From Lutibacter sp. A64 (GTDB lineage Bacteria; Bacteroidota; Bacteroidia; Flavobacteriales; Flavobacteriaceae), in contig NZ_CP092487.1 of assembly GCF_022429565.1 (NCBI RefSeq), positions 2,932,001 through 2,996,000 of the forward strand: a DNA stretch of 64,000 nt, given 5' to 3'. Positions 35,064 to 43,861 of this stretch are shown one piece after another. Numbering within the stretch: the first letter of the stretch is position 1; the number at the start of each line of letters is the position of its first letter. Under the pieces are notes generated by a model that saw only the letters and a list, made by a program, of their open reading frames with translations, made no database searches and was not told the origin of the DNA. Position numbers and translations under genes: made by a program.

Positions 35064-36854
35064 ATGTCAGAAGGATTTAAAAAAGTTCTTAAAAAATTTT
35101 TAATTTGGAGATTTCAACATATTTCTGATAAACAGTTTATAAACATTTCAAGTGCCGTAATTGGCTTATTAGCTGGTGTTTCTGCTGTAGTTTTAAAAAA
35201 TTCTACTCACTTTATTCAAGAGAGATTAGAAGATGGAATTATTAAAGATATTCATCACGCGTTCTATTTTATTTTTCCGCTTATTGGATTAATAGTTGTT
35301 TATATTATAAAAAAATACTTTATCAGAAAGAAATTAGGGCATGGTATCCCTGTAATTCTTTTTTCAATTTCAAAATTAAAAGGTGTTATACCTCGTTATC
35401 AAATGTGGGCATCTTTAATAACTGCACCTTTTACTGTTGGTTTTGGTGGTTCTGCAGGTTTAGAAGGTCCAATTGTTGCTACAGGTGCTGCAATGGGTTC
35501 AAATTTTGCACGTTTAATGCACTTAAATCAATCTACTAAAACACTTTTAATTGGTGCTGCAGTAGCTGGTGTGTTTTCTTCAATTTTTCAAGCTCCAATT
35601 GCTGCCATTGTTTTTACTGTAGAAGTATTTAGTTTAGAGTTAACAATGGTTTCCATGATTCCAATTTTATTAGCTTCAATTACAGCAGTTTTAACTTCAT
35701 ATTTCTTTTTTGGAGATGATATATTACTTCATTTTGAAGTAATTGATAAGTTTCAATTAGAAGATGTTATTTTTTATGTGCTTCTTGGTGTTTTTTCTGC
35801 AATGGCATCTATATATTTTAGTAAAATTTATTTTAGAATTGGTGGCTTTTTTAGGGATTTTAAAGGCTTTCATAAAAGACTCTTGTTTGGAGGAATCTTA
35901 TTAGGTGTTATGGTATATTTGGTGCCACCATTATTTGGTGAAGGTTATTCTACTATTAATAATATTTTAAGAGGAGATATTTATAAGGTAGTTTCTAATA
36001 ATATTTTTCATGTTCAAGCTGATAATGTATTAATTATTATTTTATTTTTATTGGGCTTAATCTTATTTAAAGTAGTTGCTACATCTCTAACTTTTGGAGC
36101 TGGTGGTGTTGGTGGTGTTTTTGCTCCTACACTTTTTACAGGAAGCGTTACCGGGTATGTTTTTGCCTTAATAATTAACAATAGTAATATTTTTAGTCAT
36201 CAATTATCTTCTGCAAATTTTGCAATGGTTGGTATGGCAGGTTTAATGGCGGGTATATTACAAGCTCCTTTAACGGCTATTTTTTTAATAGCCGAAATTA
36301 CAGGAGGTTATCAACTTTTTGTTCCTTTAATGATTGTTTCTGCAATTAGTTATTTAATTACAAAACAGTATATTCCACATAATATTTACAGTGCAGAATT
36401 AGCCAAAAAAGGTCAGTTGATTACGCATGATAAAGATAAAAAAGTGCTGTTACTTATGGATGTTGATAAGGTAATTGAAACTAATTTTATTATCATTCAT
36501 CCTAATATGAATTTAGGAGATATTGTTAATAAAGCTGTAATTAAATCAACTAGAAATCATTTTCCTGTTGTAAATGATGCTAACGAATTTTTGGGTATTT
36601 TAATGTTAGATGACATAAGAAGTATTATGTTTGAACAAAAGTTATATACAAAACTAAAAGCCAAAAATTTAATGCAAATGGCACCTGCAATTATTAATTA
36701 TGACAAAGATTCTATGGAAGTAATTATGGATAAATTTAAAGATACCGTTGCTTGGAATTTACCTGTTTTAAAAGACGGGAAATATTATGGGTTTATATCT
36801 AAATCTAGGTTATTAACAGCTTATCGAAGAAAATTAATTAATGTAACTGCTTAA
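35064..36854 (+). CDS. ClC-type chloride channel/transporter with CBS pair (copy 2)
   Basis: The ATG at 35064 gives 596 residues, collinear with and very similar to the previous gene. The same motifs are kept (GSAGLEGPIVATGAAMGS, FQAPIAAIVFTVE, GAGGVGGVFAPTLFTG, two CBS domains ending in the same KSRLLTAYRRKLINVT tail). Differences are spread over the whole length, so the duplication is not recent. A small membrane-protein gene begins 2 nt after the stop. Confidence 0.95.
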   Translation: MSEGFKKVLKKFLIWRFQHISDKQFINISSAVIGLLAGVSAVVLKNSTHFIQERLEDGIIKDIHHAFYFIFPLIGLIVVYIIKKYFIRKKLGHGIPVILFSISKLKGVIPRYQMWASLITAPFTVGFGGSAGLEGPIVATGAAMGSNFARLMHLNQSTKTLLIGAAVAGVFSSIFQAPIAAIVFTVEVFSLELTMVSMIPILLASITAVLTSYFFFGDDILLHFEVIDKFQLEDVIFYVLLGVFSAMASIYFSKIYFRIGGFFRDFKGFHKRLLFGGILLGVMVYLVPPLFGEGYSTINNILRGDIYKVVSNNIFHVQADNVLIIILFLLGLILFKVVATSLTFGAGGVGGVFAPTLFTGSVTGYVFALIINNSNIFSHQLSSANFAMVGMAGLMAGILQAPLTAIFLIAEITGGYQLFVPLMIVSAISYLITKQYIPHNIYSAELAKKGQLITHDKDKKVLLLMDVDKVIETNFIIIHPNMNLGDIVNKAVIKSTRNHFPVVNDANEFLGILMLDDIRSIMFEQKLYTKLKAKNLMQMAPAIINYDKDSMEVIMDKFKDTVAWNLPVLKDGKYYGFISKSRLLTAYRRKLINVTA

Positions 36855-36856
36855 TT

Positions 36857-37105
36857 ATGAAACAGATTTTAATTATTATATTATTAGTTATTTTAGGAGC
36901 CTTAGTATATGGTTTTTACATTAAAAATAATGGTGATGCCAATGGAGAAATAATAATTGGTATTAGCGTTTTGGTAATTGCATTTGTTTTTATGCCATTG
37001 TTTATTTATTACCGTTATAAAAATAAAAACATTAAAGATTTTACTTTTGATAAATACAAAAAAGATTTAGAAGAGCATATTAAAAAAGAGGATAAAGATT
37101 TATAA
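36857..37105 (+). CDS. Small membrane protein with two helices (82 aa)
   Basis: An 82-residue protein with hydrophobic segments at about 3-21 and 34-53, separated by KNNGDANGE, and a charged lysine-rich cytosolic tail. It follows the second ClC gene by 2 nt, which suggests co-expression. No family recognised. Confidence 0.65.
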   Translation: MKQILIIILLVILGALVYGFYIKNNGDANGEIIIGISVLVIAFVFMPLFIYYRYKNKNIKDFTFDKYKKDLEEHIKKEDKDL

Positions 37106-37109
37106 CCTC

Positions 37110-37559
37110 TTAATTTAAATTTCGTTTTTCAATAAAAAATCTGGTTAATAATTTGGCACAGTCCTCTTTTAAAACACCACCAACAACCTTAGTTTTTGGA
37201 TGTAATGTTGTATTTAGTTTTAAAAATCCCCTTTTTTCTTCTGAAGCGCCATATACAATTTTACCAATTTGTGTCCAATAACTTGCTCCAGCACACATTT
37301 GGCAAGGTTCTAAAGTAACGTAAAGTGTGCATTCTTTTAAATATTTTCCACCTAAAAAATCTGCAGCCGCTGTAAAAGCTTGCATTTCTGCATGTGCTGT
37401 AACATCATTTAAAGTCTCAGTTAAATTATGGGCACGTGCAATTATTTGATTGTTCATTACAATTACTGCACCAACAGGAATCTCATTTTTATCAAAGGCA
37501 AGCTGCGCTTCTTGTAAAGCGCGCTTCATAAAATAGCTGTCATCAAAAGGATTTATCAT
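37110..37559 (-). CDS. tadA: tRNA-specific adenosine deaminase
   Basis: A 149-residue zinc deaminase that converts A34 to inosine in tRNA-Arg(ACG). The zinc and catalytic motif HAEMQAF is at about 56-62 and PCQMCAGA at about 84-91. KRALQEAQLAFDKNEIPVGAVIV is a typical N terminus. Normal length. Convergent with the small membrane protein gene (4-nt gap) and divergent from dxs. Confidence 0.93.
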   Translation of the reverse strand: MINPFDDSYFMKRALQEAQLAFDKNEIPVGAVIVMNNQIIARAHNLTETLNDVTAHAEMQAFTAAADFLGGKYLKECTLYVTLEPCQMCAGASYWTQIGKIVYGASEEKRGFLKLNTTLHPKTKVVGGVLKEDCAKLLTRFFIEKRNLN

Positions 37560-37605
37560 ATTTCAAAAGTAATTTTTTTTATTTCAAACAACAATTTAAA
37601 TAGTG

Positions 37606-37613
37606 TAGTTTTG
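37606..37613 (+). promoter_or_regulatory. -7 promoter box of dxs, very close to the start codon
   Basis: TAGTTTTG ends only 5 nt before the ATG at 37619. Transcription would begin at or next to the start codon, so the mRNA may be leaderless. Confidence 0.55.
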
Positions 37614-37618
37614 TACTA

Positions 37619-39388
37619 ATGAATTTAAGTTTATTAGCACATATTAATAATCCAAAAGATTTACGAAAGTTGTCTAAAGGACAGCTGCCGCAAGTTGCAA
37701 AAGAATTGCGCGATTTTATTATTGATATTGTAGCAACTAAAGAAGGACATCTAGGTGCCAGTTTAGGAGTTGTTGAGCTTACAATTGCATTACATTATGT
37801 GTTCGATACACCAAATGATTTGCTTATTTGGGATGTTGGACACCAAGCATACGGACATAAAATTTTAACAGAACGAAGAGCTATTTTTGATACTAATAGG
37901 CAGTTTAGAGGTATTTCTGGATTTCCAAAAAGAAGTGAAAGTAAGTACGATGCTTTTGGAACAGGACATTCTTCAACTTCTATTTCTGCGGCGTTAGGAA
38001 TGGCAATTGCTTCTAAATTAAAAGGAGATTTTAACAAACAGCATATTGCAATAATTGGAGATGCTTCTATTGCTAGTGGAATGGCATTTGAAGGCTTAAA
38101 CCATGCAGGTGTAACCGATGCAAATTTATTAATAATTTTAAATGACAATACTATGGGAATTGATCCTAGTGTTGGAGCATTAAAAAATTATTTTACCAAT
38201 GTAAAAGCAGGTAAAAAAGTTAGAAAAAACAATATAATTGAAGCTTTAAATTTTAATTATTCTGGTCCAATTGATGGTCATAATATAGAAGCTGTAATTT
38301 TAGAATTAGAACGCTTAAAATCAATTAAAGGCCCTAAATTTTTACATATAATTACTACCAAAGGAAAAGGTTTAGAAAAAGCAGAACAAGATCAAGTTAG
38401 ATACCATGCTCCTGGAAAATTTAATAAACTTACAGGCGAATTAATTCCGGGTACTAATAAAATAGTACCTCCCAAATTTCAAGATGTTTTTGGTGAAACT
38501 ATTGTAGAATTAGCAAAAGAGAATAAAAATATTGTTGGTATTACGCCAGCGATGCCAACGGGATCTTCATTAAAATTAATGATTGACCAGTTACCAGAAA
38601 GAGCTTTTGATGTTGGTATAGCAGAACAGCACGCTGTTACTTTAGCTGCTGGAATGGCAACGCAAGGTTTAATTCCGTTTTGTACAATTTACTCTACATT
38701 TTTACAACGTGCTTACGATCAAATAATACATGATGTAGCTTTGCAAAATTTACCTGTTATTTTTTGTATAGATAGAGCCGGACTTGTTGGTGAAGATGGA
38801 GCAACACATCACGGTGTTTTTGATATTGCTTATTTACGTTGTATTCCAAATTTAAAGGTATTTGTTCCATTAAATGAGGTGGAATTACGCAATATGCTTT
38901 ATACGGTACAATTAGGAATAAATTCCCCACTTACAATTAGATACCCAAGAGGAAGAGGTACTTTAATAGATTGGAAACAACCTTTTTCAAAAATAGAAAT
39001 AGGAAAAGGAGTTTGTATTACAGAAGGTAATGAAATAGCTGTTTTAACAATTGGAACAATTGGAAATAGTATTATTGAGATTCAACAAGAATTGCCTAAA
39101 AATAAGATTGCACATTACAATATGCGTTTTGTAAAACCTTTAGATGTTGACTTACTTCATACAATATTTAAAAAATTTAAAACTATTGTTACTATTGAAG
39201 ATGGGACTGTTGTTGGTGGATTTGGAAGTGCTATTTTAGAGTTTGCGTCCGAAAACAACTACACGGAAACCACAGTTAAAACTCTTGGGATTCCAGATGT
39301 TTTTATAGAACATGGCAATACTGAAATGTTATTTAAAGCAGTTAATTTATCGAAAGAACAATTAAAACAATTTTTATTGAAACTGTAA
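37619..39388 (+). CDS. dxs: 1-deoxy-D-xylulose-5-phosphate synthase
   Basis: A 589-residue thiamine-diphosphate enzyme, first step of the MEP isoprenoid pathway. GHLGASLGVVELT at about 41-53, DVGHQAYGHKIL, GTGHSSTSISAALGMA and the ThDP motif GDASIASGMAFEGLN...NDN at about 143-180 are diagnostic. A transketolase-like C-terminal half with DVGIAEQHAVTLAAGMA and DRAGLVGEDGATHHG follows. It is slightly shorter than E. coli Dxs (620). The start is supported by the usual INxPxDLRKLS N terminus. Confidence 0.97.
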   Translation: MNLSLLAHINNPKDLRKLSKGQLPQVAKELRDFIIDIVATKEGHLGASLGVVELTIALHYVFDTPNDLLIWDVGHQAYGHKILTERRAIFDTNRQFRGISGFPKRSESKYDAFGTGHSSTSISAALGMAIASKLKGDFNKQHIAIIGDASIASGMAFEGLNHAGVTDANLLIILNDNTMGIDPSVGALKNYFTNVKAGKKVRKNNIIEALNFNYSGPIDGHNIEAVILELERLKSIKGPKFLHIITTKGKGLEKAEQDQVRYHAPGKFNKLTGELIPGTNKIVPPKFQDVFGETIVELAKENKNIVGITPAMPTGSSLKLMIDQLPERAFDVGIAEQHAVTLAAGMATQGLIPFCTIYSTFLQRAYDQIIHDVALQNLPVIFCIDRAGLVGEDGATHHGVFDIAYLRCIPNLKVFVPLNEVELRNMLYTVQLGINSPLTIRYPRGRGTLIDWKQPFSKIEIGKGVCITEGNEIAVLTIGTIGNSIIEIQQELPKNKIAHYNMRFVKPLDVDLLHTIFKKFKTIVTIEDGTVVGGFGSAILEFASENNYTETTVKTLGIPDVFIEHGNTEMLFKAVNLSKEQLKQFLLKL

Positions 39389-39489
39389 TTTTCACCTTTT
39401 TTATGCTACAAAAATTTACAATTTCTGTTGGTATTTTAAAAAGTGATAGCTAGTAAAAATTAAAAATATCCTTAATTATTTTTTTATTT

Positions 39490-39510
39490 CTAAACGATTG
39501 CTTAGTTTTG
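39490..39510 (+). promoter_or_regulatory. TetR operator overlapping the promoter of its own gene
   Basis: CTAAACGATTGCTTAG (39490-39505) is an imperfect copy of the palindrome at 40111. It overlaps a perfect -7 box TAGTTTTG (39503-39510), 17 nt before the regulator ATG. Binding here would block transcription. Confidence 0.7.
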
Positions 39511-39527
39511 CGCTGTAATTAAAACTA

Positions 39528-40091
39528 ATGGCTAGAAAAAAACAATATAACGAAGAAGAAGTAATAGAAAAAGCAATGCATTTGTTTTGGAAAAATGGTT
39601 ACGAAAATACTTCAGTTCGTATGTTGGAAAAAGAAATGGGTATTAACCAATTTTCTATGTATTCTAGTTTTGGAAGTAAACATGGTGTTTTTTTAGAGAG
39701 TTTAAAATCTTATAAAAAAATCATAAATAGTATTTTTGAAAAATTAAAAACTTCAAAAAATGGTATTGAAGACATTAAAGAATTTTTTTATAATTCTATT
39801 CAGGTGTCAAACATTAATGGAAATCAAAAAGGTTGTTTAGTTACAAATACATATAACGAATTTGCTGAAAGTGAAGACGAATTGATAAGAGAGCAAATGA
39901 ATGATTTTATGCTTGGTTTGAAAGAAATATTTATTGAAAAATTAAGTATAGATAGTTCAAAAGACGAGCAAACAATTATAAAACAAGCTAATTATTTATT
40001 GTTAGCAAAACATGGATTGGCTGCAGCAAGCAGAGTTAATAATCAACAAGAAATAGAAGATTATATAGAAATGGTCTTTAAAAATTTATAA
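39528..40091 (+). CDS. TetR-family repressor
   Basis: A 187-residue regulator. The N-terminal HTH has the TetR pattern ALHLFWKNGYENTSVRMLEKEMGINQFSMYSSFGSKHGVF-like at about residues 14-53. The C-terminal ligand domain (TetR_C, with KGCLVTNTYNEFA) resembles the AcrR/NemR-type group. Matching palindromes before its own gene and before the next operon point to autorepression and local repression. Confidence 0.92.
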   Translation: MARKKQYNEEEVIEKAMHLFWKNGYENTSVRMLEKEMGINQFSMYSSFGSKHGVFLESLKSYKKIINSIFEKLKTSKNGIEDIKEFFYNSIQVSNINGNQKGCLVTNTYNEFAESEDELIREQMNDFMLGLKEIFIEKLSIDSSKDEQTIIKQANYLLLAKHGLAAASRVNNQQEIEDYIEMVFKNL

Positions 40092-40110
40092 CATTTTTTT
40101 TAACCTAAAA

Positions 40111-40126
40111 CTAAGCAATTGCTTAG
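40111..40126 (+). promoter_or_regulatory. Perfect palindromic operator of the TetR target operon
   Basis: CTAAGCAATTGCTTAG is a perfect 16-bp palindrome, 30 nt before the ATG of the membrane protein gene. The right half GATTGCTTAG/AATTGCTTAG is shared with the site at 39490. Confidence 0.75.
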
Positions 40127-40155
40127 ATATTAATAATTAATAAAACACAAAAAGT

Positions 40156-40587
40156 ATGAACAAAGTATTATTTACCACTAACATATTAATGGGAATTGTA
40201 TTATCTCGATTTGCCATTTCAAAATTAACAGGGTGGGAAATTTCAGTTAAAGCCTTTATAGAAATGGCAAAACCTTTAGGTATAGATCCTACCTTTTTTA
40301 GAATATTTACAGGAATAGTTATTTCTGCAGTAGTAATTGGTTATTTATCAACAGCCATCTTAAGTTTAATAAAAAATAAACAACGTTTTACATTTAAAGT
40401 ACCATTTACAACTTGGGCAATTTTTAGCAATCTTTTTGGCTTACTTACTATGGTTGGTGCATTAATAGCTGAATTTTCACTAAGAGTTCAACCAAAATGG
40501 TTGTTGGTTTATATAGCTATAGGCGTTATTCTATTTTCAGCATTAAACCTTTTTATTTTAAACAAGCAAAAACAAATTAGTAACTAA
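40156..40587 (+). CDS. DoxX-like membrane protein
   Basis: A 143-residue protein with four hydrophobic helices. FAISKLTGWEISVKAFIEMAKPLGIDPTFFR is the DoxX-like region after the first helix. First gene of the putative TetR-controlled pair; the second encodes a carboxymuconolactone-decarboxylase-like protein. Such pairs often respond to quinones or electrophiles, which is inference. Confidence 0.65.
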   Translation: MNKVLFTTNILMGIVLSRFAISKLTGWEISVKAFIEMAKPLGIDPTFFRIFTGIVISAVVIGYLSTAILSLIKNKQRFTFKVPFTTWAIFSNLFGLLTMVGALIAEFSLRVQPKWLLVYIAIGVILFSALNLFILNKQKQISN

Positions 40588-40604
40588 AAATTAAAAATAA
40601 AATT

Positions 40605-41168
40605 ATGAGCACATTTAAAATTCACAACTTAGAAACTGCCCCAGAAGCAAGTAAACCATTTTTAGAACAATCTTTTAAATCAAATGGTATGATACCTGGA
40701 TTACACGGTGTATTAGCTGAATCTCCTCAATTATTTGAAGCCTATCAAACACTTCATAAATTGTTTACACAATCTAGCTTTAATGCTGAAGAGTTAACCG
40801 TAGTTTGGCAAACTATTAATGTAGAACACGAATGTCATTATTGTGTGCCAGCACATACTGGTATTGCGCATATGATGAAAGTTGATGCAGCATTAACTAA
40901 AGCATTGAGAAATGGAGAACCAATGCCAACTGAAAAATTACAAGCTTTACAAGACACTACCTTAGAAATTGTTAGAGAGCGTGGTCATCTTTCAGAAACT
41001 CAAAAAGAAAAGTTTTTTGCAGCAGGTTATGGAAACCGTCAATTATTAGAAATTGTTTTAGGATTATCTCAAAAAGTAATTAGTAATTATACAAATCATT
41101 TAGCAGAAACTCCTATAGATAAACCTTTTGAAAAGTTTGCTTGGGAGAAAAACGCCTCAAATTCTTAA
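40605..41168 (+). CDS. Carboxymuconolactone decarboxylase/AhpD-like protein
   Basis: A 187-residue helical protein. The CMD-family redox motif ECHYCVPAHTGIAH at about residues 74-87 has the CxxC and His found in AhpD alkylhydroperoxidases. The gene lies 17 nt behind the DoxX-like gene. A peroxidase or thiol-redox role is likely; the substrate is unknown. Confidence 0.85.
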   Translation: MSTFKIHNLETAPEASKPFLEQSFKSNGMIPGLHGVLAESPQLFEAYQTLHKLFTQSSFNAEELTVVWQTINVEHECHYCVPAHTGIAHMMKVDAALTKALRNGEPMPTEKLQALQDTTLEIVRERGHLSETQKEKFFAAGYGNRQLLEIVLGLSQKVISNYTNHLAETPIDKPFEKFAWEKNASNS

Positions 41169-41259
41169 AAAAAGGAGCTAAAAACTTTAATTTTTTAATT
41201 AAACAAGGTTTTAATATTTAATTAAATACTAAAGATAACGTAAAAAAGACAATGTTAAA

Positions 41260-41281
41260 ACCAAAAGTTATTACTTTTGGT
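41260..41281 (+). promoter_or_regulatory. Promoter with 8-bp inverted repeat before dehalogenase gene
   Basis: The perfect arms ACCAAAAG (41260-41267)/CTTTTGGT (41274-41281) flank TTATTA. The right arm contains the -7 box TACTTTTG (41272-41279). The gene starts at 41295. The overlap suggests an operator. Confidence 0.5.
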
Positions 41282-41294
41282 GTAAATAAAAACA

Positions 41295-41963
41295 ATGAAA
41301 TACACTTTAGCTTTTGATGTATACGGAACATTAATAAACATTTCGGGAGTTTTTAATTCTCTAGAAAAAATGATTGGTGATAAGGCAAAACCAGTAATGG
41401 ATACCTGGAGAAATAAGCAATTAGAATATTCTTTTAGAAGGGGTTTAATGAATAGTTTTGTCGATTTTTCTGTATGCACAAAAGAAGCTTTAGAATTTAG
41501 TTGTTTAACGTTTAAGGTGAATTTATCAGAAGCTCAAAAGGCGGCTTTAATGGATGAATATAAAGTGTTACGGAGTTTTCCAGATGTAAAACAAGGACTT
41601 CAAAAATTAAAAAATGATGGACATAAACTCTATGCTTTTTCTAACGGAAGTGCCAATACAGTTTCAAATTTGTTAATAAATGCAGGAATTAGTGAGTTAT
41701 TTGATGGAGTAATAAGTGTTGAGGCTGTTCAGGTTTTTAAACCAAGTCCAAAAGTTTATCAATATTTCAATAAAAAAACAGCTTCTACAAAATTAGATTC
41801 TTGGTTAATATCTAGCAATCCGTTTGATGTTACTGGAGCTGCAATTTATGGAATGAAAACAGCTTGGGTGCAACGTACTCAAGATTCAATTTTTGATCCT
41901 TGGGAAATAAAGCCAACAACAATTATTAACAATATTATAGAATTGTCTTCAAAACTTAAATAG
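41295..41963 (+). CDS. HAD-superfamily (S)-2-haloacid dehalogenase-like hydrolase
   Basis: A 222-residue protein. HAD motif I FDVYGTL with nucleophile D8, motif II FSNGS, Lys in FKPSPKVY and motif IV SSNPFDVTGAAIYGMKT are exactly those of type II 2-haloacid dehalogenases, which replace halogen by hydroxyl. Activity on halogenated acids is plausible in a marine bacterium. Single gene. Confidence 0.9.
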   Translation: MKYTLAFDVYGTLINISGVFNSLEKMIGDKAKPVMDTWRNKQLEYSFRRGLMNSFVDFSVCTKEALEFSCLTFKVNLSEAQKAALMDEYKVLRSFPDVKQGLQKLKNDGHKLYAFSNGSANTVSNLLINAGISELFDGVISVEAVQVFKPSPKVYQYFNKKTASTKLDSWLISSNPFDVTGAAIYGMKTAWVQRTQDSIFDPWEIKPTTIINNIIELSSKLK

Positions 41964-41971
41964 TAACTTTG
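41964..41971 (+). promoter_or_regulatory. -7 promoter box of the SDR gene
   Basis: TAACTTTG directly follows the dehalogenase stop. A TTG lies 18 nt upstream (41943-41945). The SDR ATG is at 42046. Confidence 0.45.
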
Positions 41972-42045
41972 CGCAATAAATAGTCAATTCTAAATTTAGA
42001 AATAGAAAAATATTAATTTTTACATCACTATAAAAATATTAAAAA

Positions 42046-42762
42046 ATGAAATTAAATAAGAAAAAAGCCATTATTACCGGCGGAAGTAGAGGTTTAGGAA
42101 AAGCTACAGCATTGGCGTTTGCAAAAGAAGGAATAGATGTTGCTATAACTGGTAGAAATGAAGAAAGATTAAAAGCAACTGTTTCAGAAATAAAAGCATT
42201 GGGTGTAAATGCTACGTATGAAGTTTTTGATATTTCTAATTATGAAGCTGTAAAAATTGGAATTAAAAATATAATATCAAATTTAGGAACTGTTGATATT
42301 TTAGTGAATAATGCAGGAATTGCCGCTTTTGGAACTTTAAACGATATGGATTCGAAACTTTGGGAAGATATTATTAAAACCAACGTTTTAGGAATGTATT
42401 ATGTAACTAAAGAAGTACTTCCGTATTTAATTGAAAAAAATGAAGGAGATATTATTAATGTTTCTTCAACAGCTGGTTTAAACGGAAACCCAACAACTTC
42501 AGCTTATTCTGCTTCAAAATTTGCAGTAATTGGTTTATCTCAATCTTTAATGAAAGAAGTTAGAAAAAATAATATTAGAGTAAACACTTTAACACCAAGT
42601 ACTATTGCTTCAGATATGTCTATAGAATTAGGTATTGCTAATAAAGATTCTGAAGACAGCGTTTTACAACCAGAAGATTTTGCAGCGTTAATTGTGGCTA
42701 GTTTAAAATTACCTAGAAGAGCTATGATGGCAAATGCATCATTATGGTCTACAAATCCATAA
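42046..42762 (+). CDS. Short-chain dehydrogenase/reductase (FabG-like)
   Basis: A 238-residue classical SDR. The cofactor loop GGSRGLG is at 11-17, NNAG at about 87-90, catalytic Ser in NVSSTAG and Y-x3-K in SAYSASK at about 153-159. It resembles 3-oxoacyl-ACP reductases, but the isolated position does not prove a fatty-acid role. It has its own promoter and terminator. Confidence 0.9.
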   Translation: MKLNKKKAIITGGSRGLGKATALAFAKEGIDVAITGRNEERLKATVSEIKALGVNATYEVFDISNYEAVKIGIKNIISNLGTVDILVNNAGIAAFGTLNDMDSKLWEDIIKTNVLGMYYVTKEVLPYLIEKNEGDIINVSSTAGLNGNPTTSAYSASKFAVIGLSQSLMKEVRKNNIRVNTLTPSTIASDMSIELGIANKDSEDSVLQPEDFAALIVASLKLPRRAMMANASLWSTNP

Positions 42763-42786
42763 AAGAAAAATATTTTTAATAAATTT

Positions 42787-42823
42787 AAACCTAACAGGTT
42801 TTCAAAACCTGTTAGGTTTTTTT
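42787..42823 (+). terminator. Strong terminator after SDR gene
   Basis: AAACCTAACAGGTTTT (42787-42802) pairs with AAAACCTGTTAGGTTT (42804-42819); about 13 bp can form around the central bases. T run to 42823. Confidence 0.9.
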
Positions 42824-42871
42824 GTGTTTAAAAATGGATTTTTTCCTGTTAAGGAATAACAAATAAGGCTA

Positions 42872-43213
42872 TTAATTTTCAGTAACTTTAATAACTCTAT
42901 CTACAGTATCTAATTTAGATAAAGTTAAGCGAACAATACTAGCTGTTTTTGCAACTAAATCGTGTGGTACATTTCCTTCTAAAGCAACTAAATCGCCTTT
43001 TACTAAATTATAAATTGTACCATCTACACCAAAATCAATAGCTCCTTCAAAAATTTCAACACTAATAGGAAAGGCTGTTTTATGCTCTTTCATAAGTTGA
43101 TTTTCTTTAAAAACAATTCTAATTTCTTTGGTTGTTTCTGTTTCAAATAAAACAGAAATTGCAGGTTTCGTATCGTTGTAAATTATATTTTCTAAGAGCG
43201 ATGATTTTTTCAT
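42872..43213 (-). CDS. Cupin-domain protein
   Basis: The ATG at 43213 gives 113 residues; a longer frame to 43282 would overlap the DinB-like gene. One small cupin barrel: [25 protein letters not shown] and [19 protein letters not shown], with only part of the metal-binding His set. Function unknown. It follows the DinB-like gene by 34 nt. Confidence 0.75.
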   Translation of the reverse strand: MKKSSLLENIIYNDTKPAISVLFETETTKEIRIVFKENQLMKEHKTAFPISVEIFEGAIDFGVDGTIYNLVKGDLVALEGNVPHDLVAKTASIVRLTLSKLDTVDRVIKVTEN

Positions 43214-43247
43214 AATAAATAAAGTTACAATTTGTAATTGATTATTG

Positions 43248-43763
43248 TTACCAACCTGTATATTTTGGAGGTTTAATTTCATTTAAATTTAAGTAAACTA
43301 TTAATTGTCCGCGGTGATGTGTTACGTGATCTTGCAATAAATTTAGTATTTGTAATTTACTTTTTGGGCCAGCAAAAAAGTTGACCTCTGTATCTAAATC
43401 TTCTAACTTAGTTTTTTTTATTATTTCAGAAACTTTATCAAACGCTAATGTTAGTTCATTAATAATTTCACTTTTTGTAGTGGAGTTTATTTTTTCAGAT
43501 TTTTTAAAATCATCAGTAATAAAATAATTCTCACTCAACGAAACCATATTACCTTTTATGTGTAGCAATTGTTCTTTAAAAGTCATTTGTCTTTCTGTAG
43601 GCGCAAAATTGTAATTAGCTTCAGGCATTGCTTCAGCCATTTCTAATAAATAATTTTTAGAGTTTTCCCACTTTAATAAAAAAGCAGAAATAACATCATT
43701 TTGTGCTGATAAATTGTTGTTAACCATAATAATGAATAAGATTAGTAGAGGAGTTTTCTTCAT
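43248..43763 (-). CDS. Exported DinB-family protein
   Basis: A 171-residue protein with a signal peptide (about residues 1-20, ends NLSAQ), then a DinB four-helix bundle with the three expected metal His residues: LLHIKGN at about 67-73 and [10 protein letters not shown] at about 145-154. Related proteins are thiol-dependent transferases or simply of unknown function. Export is unusual for cytosolic DinB enzymes but common in Flavobacteriia. Confidence 0.8.
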   Translation of the reverse strand: MKKTPLLILFIIMVNNNLSAQNDVISAFLLKWENSKNYLLEMAEAMPEANYNFAPTERQMTFKEQLLHIKGNMVSLSENYFITDDFKKSEKINSTTKSEIINELTLAFDKVSEIIKKTKLEDLDTEVNFFAGPKSKLQILNLLQDHVTHHRGQLIVYLNLNEIKPPKYTGW

Positions 43764-43861
43764 GTTGATAATGTTTATAGAATTATTTTTAAAGGCTAAA
43801 TATACTCAATACTTTTTTATATTTTAGCAACAAACTATTTTAACTCATTTTAATAAAGATT

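Noticed and set aside
33124..36854. Assembly artefact as explanation for the tandem ClC genes
   Set aside because: Differences are spread along both genes at DNA and protein level and the spacer is unique, so two real genes are more likely.
37795..38148. 117-codon minus-strand frame inside dxs
   Set aside because: Antisense shadow of the conserved dxs core; no family resemblance.
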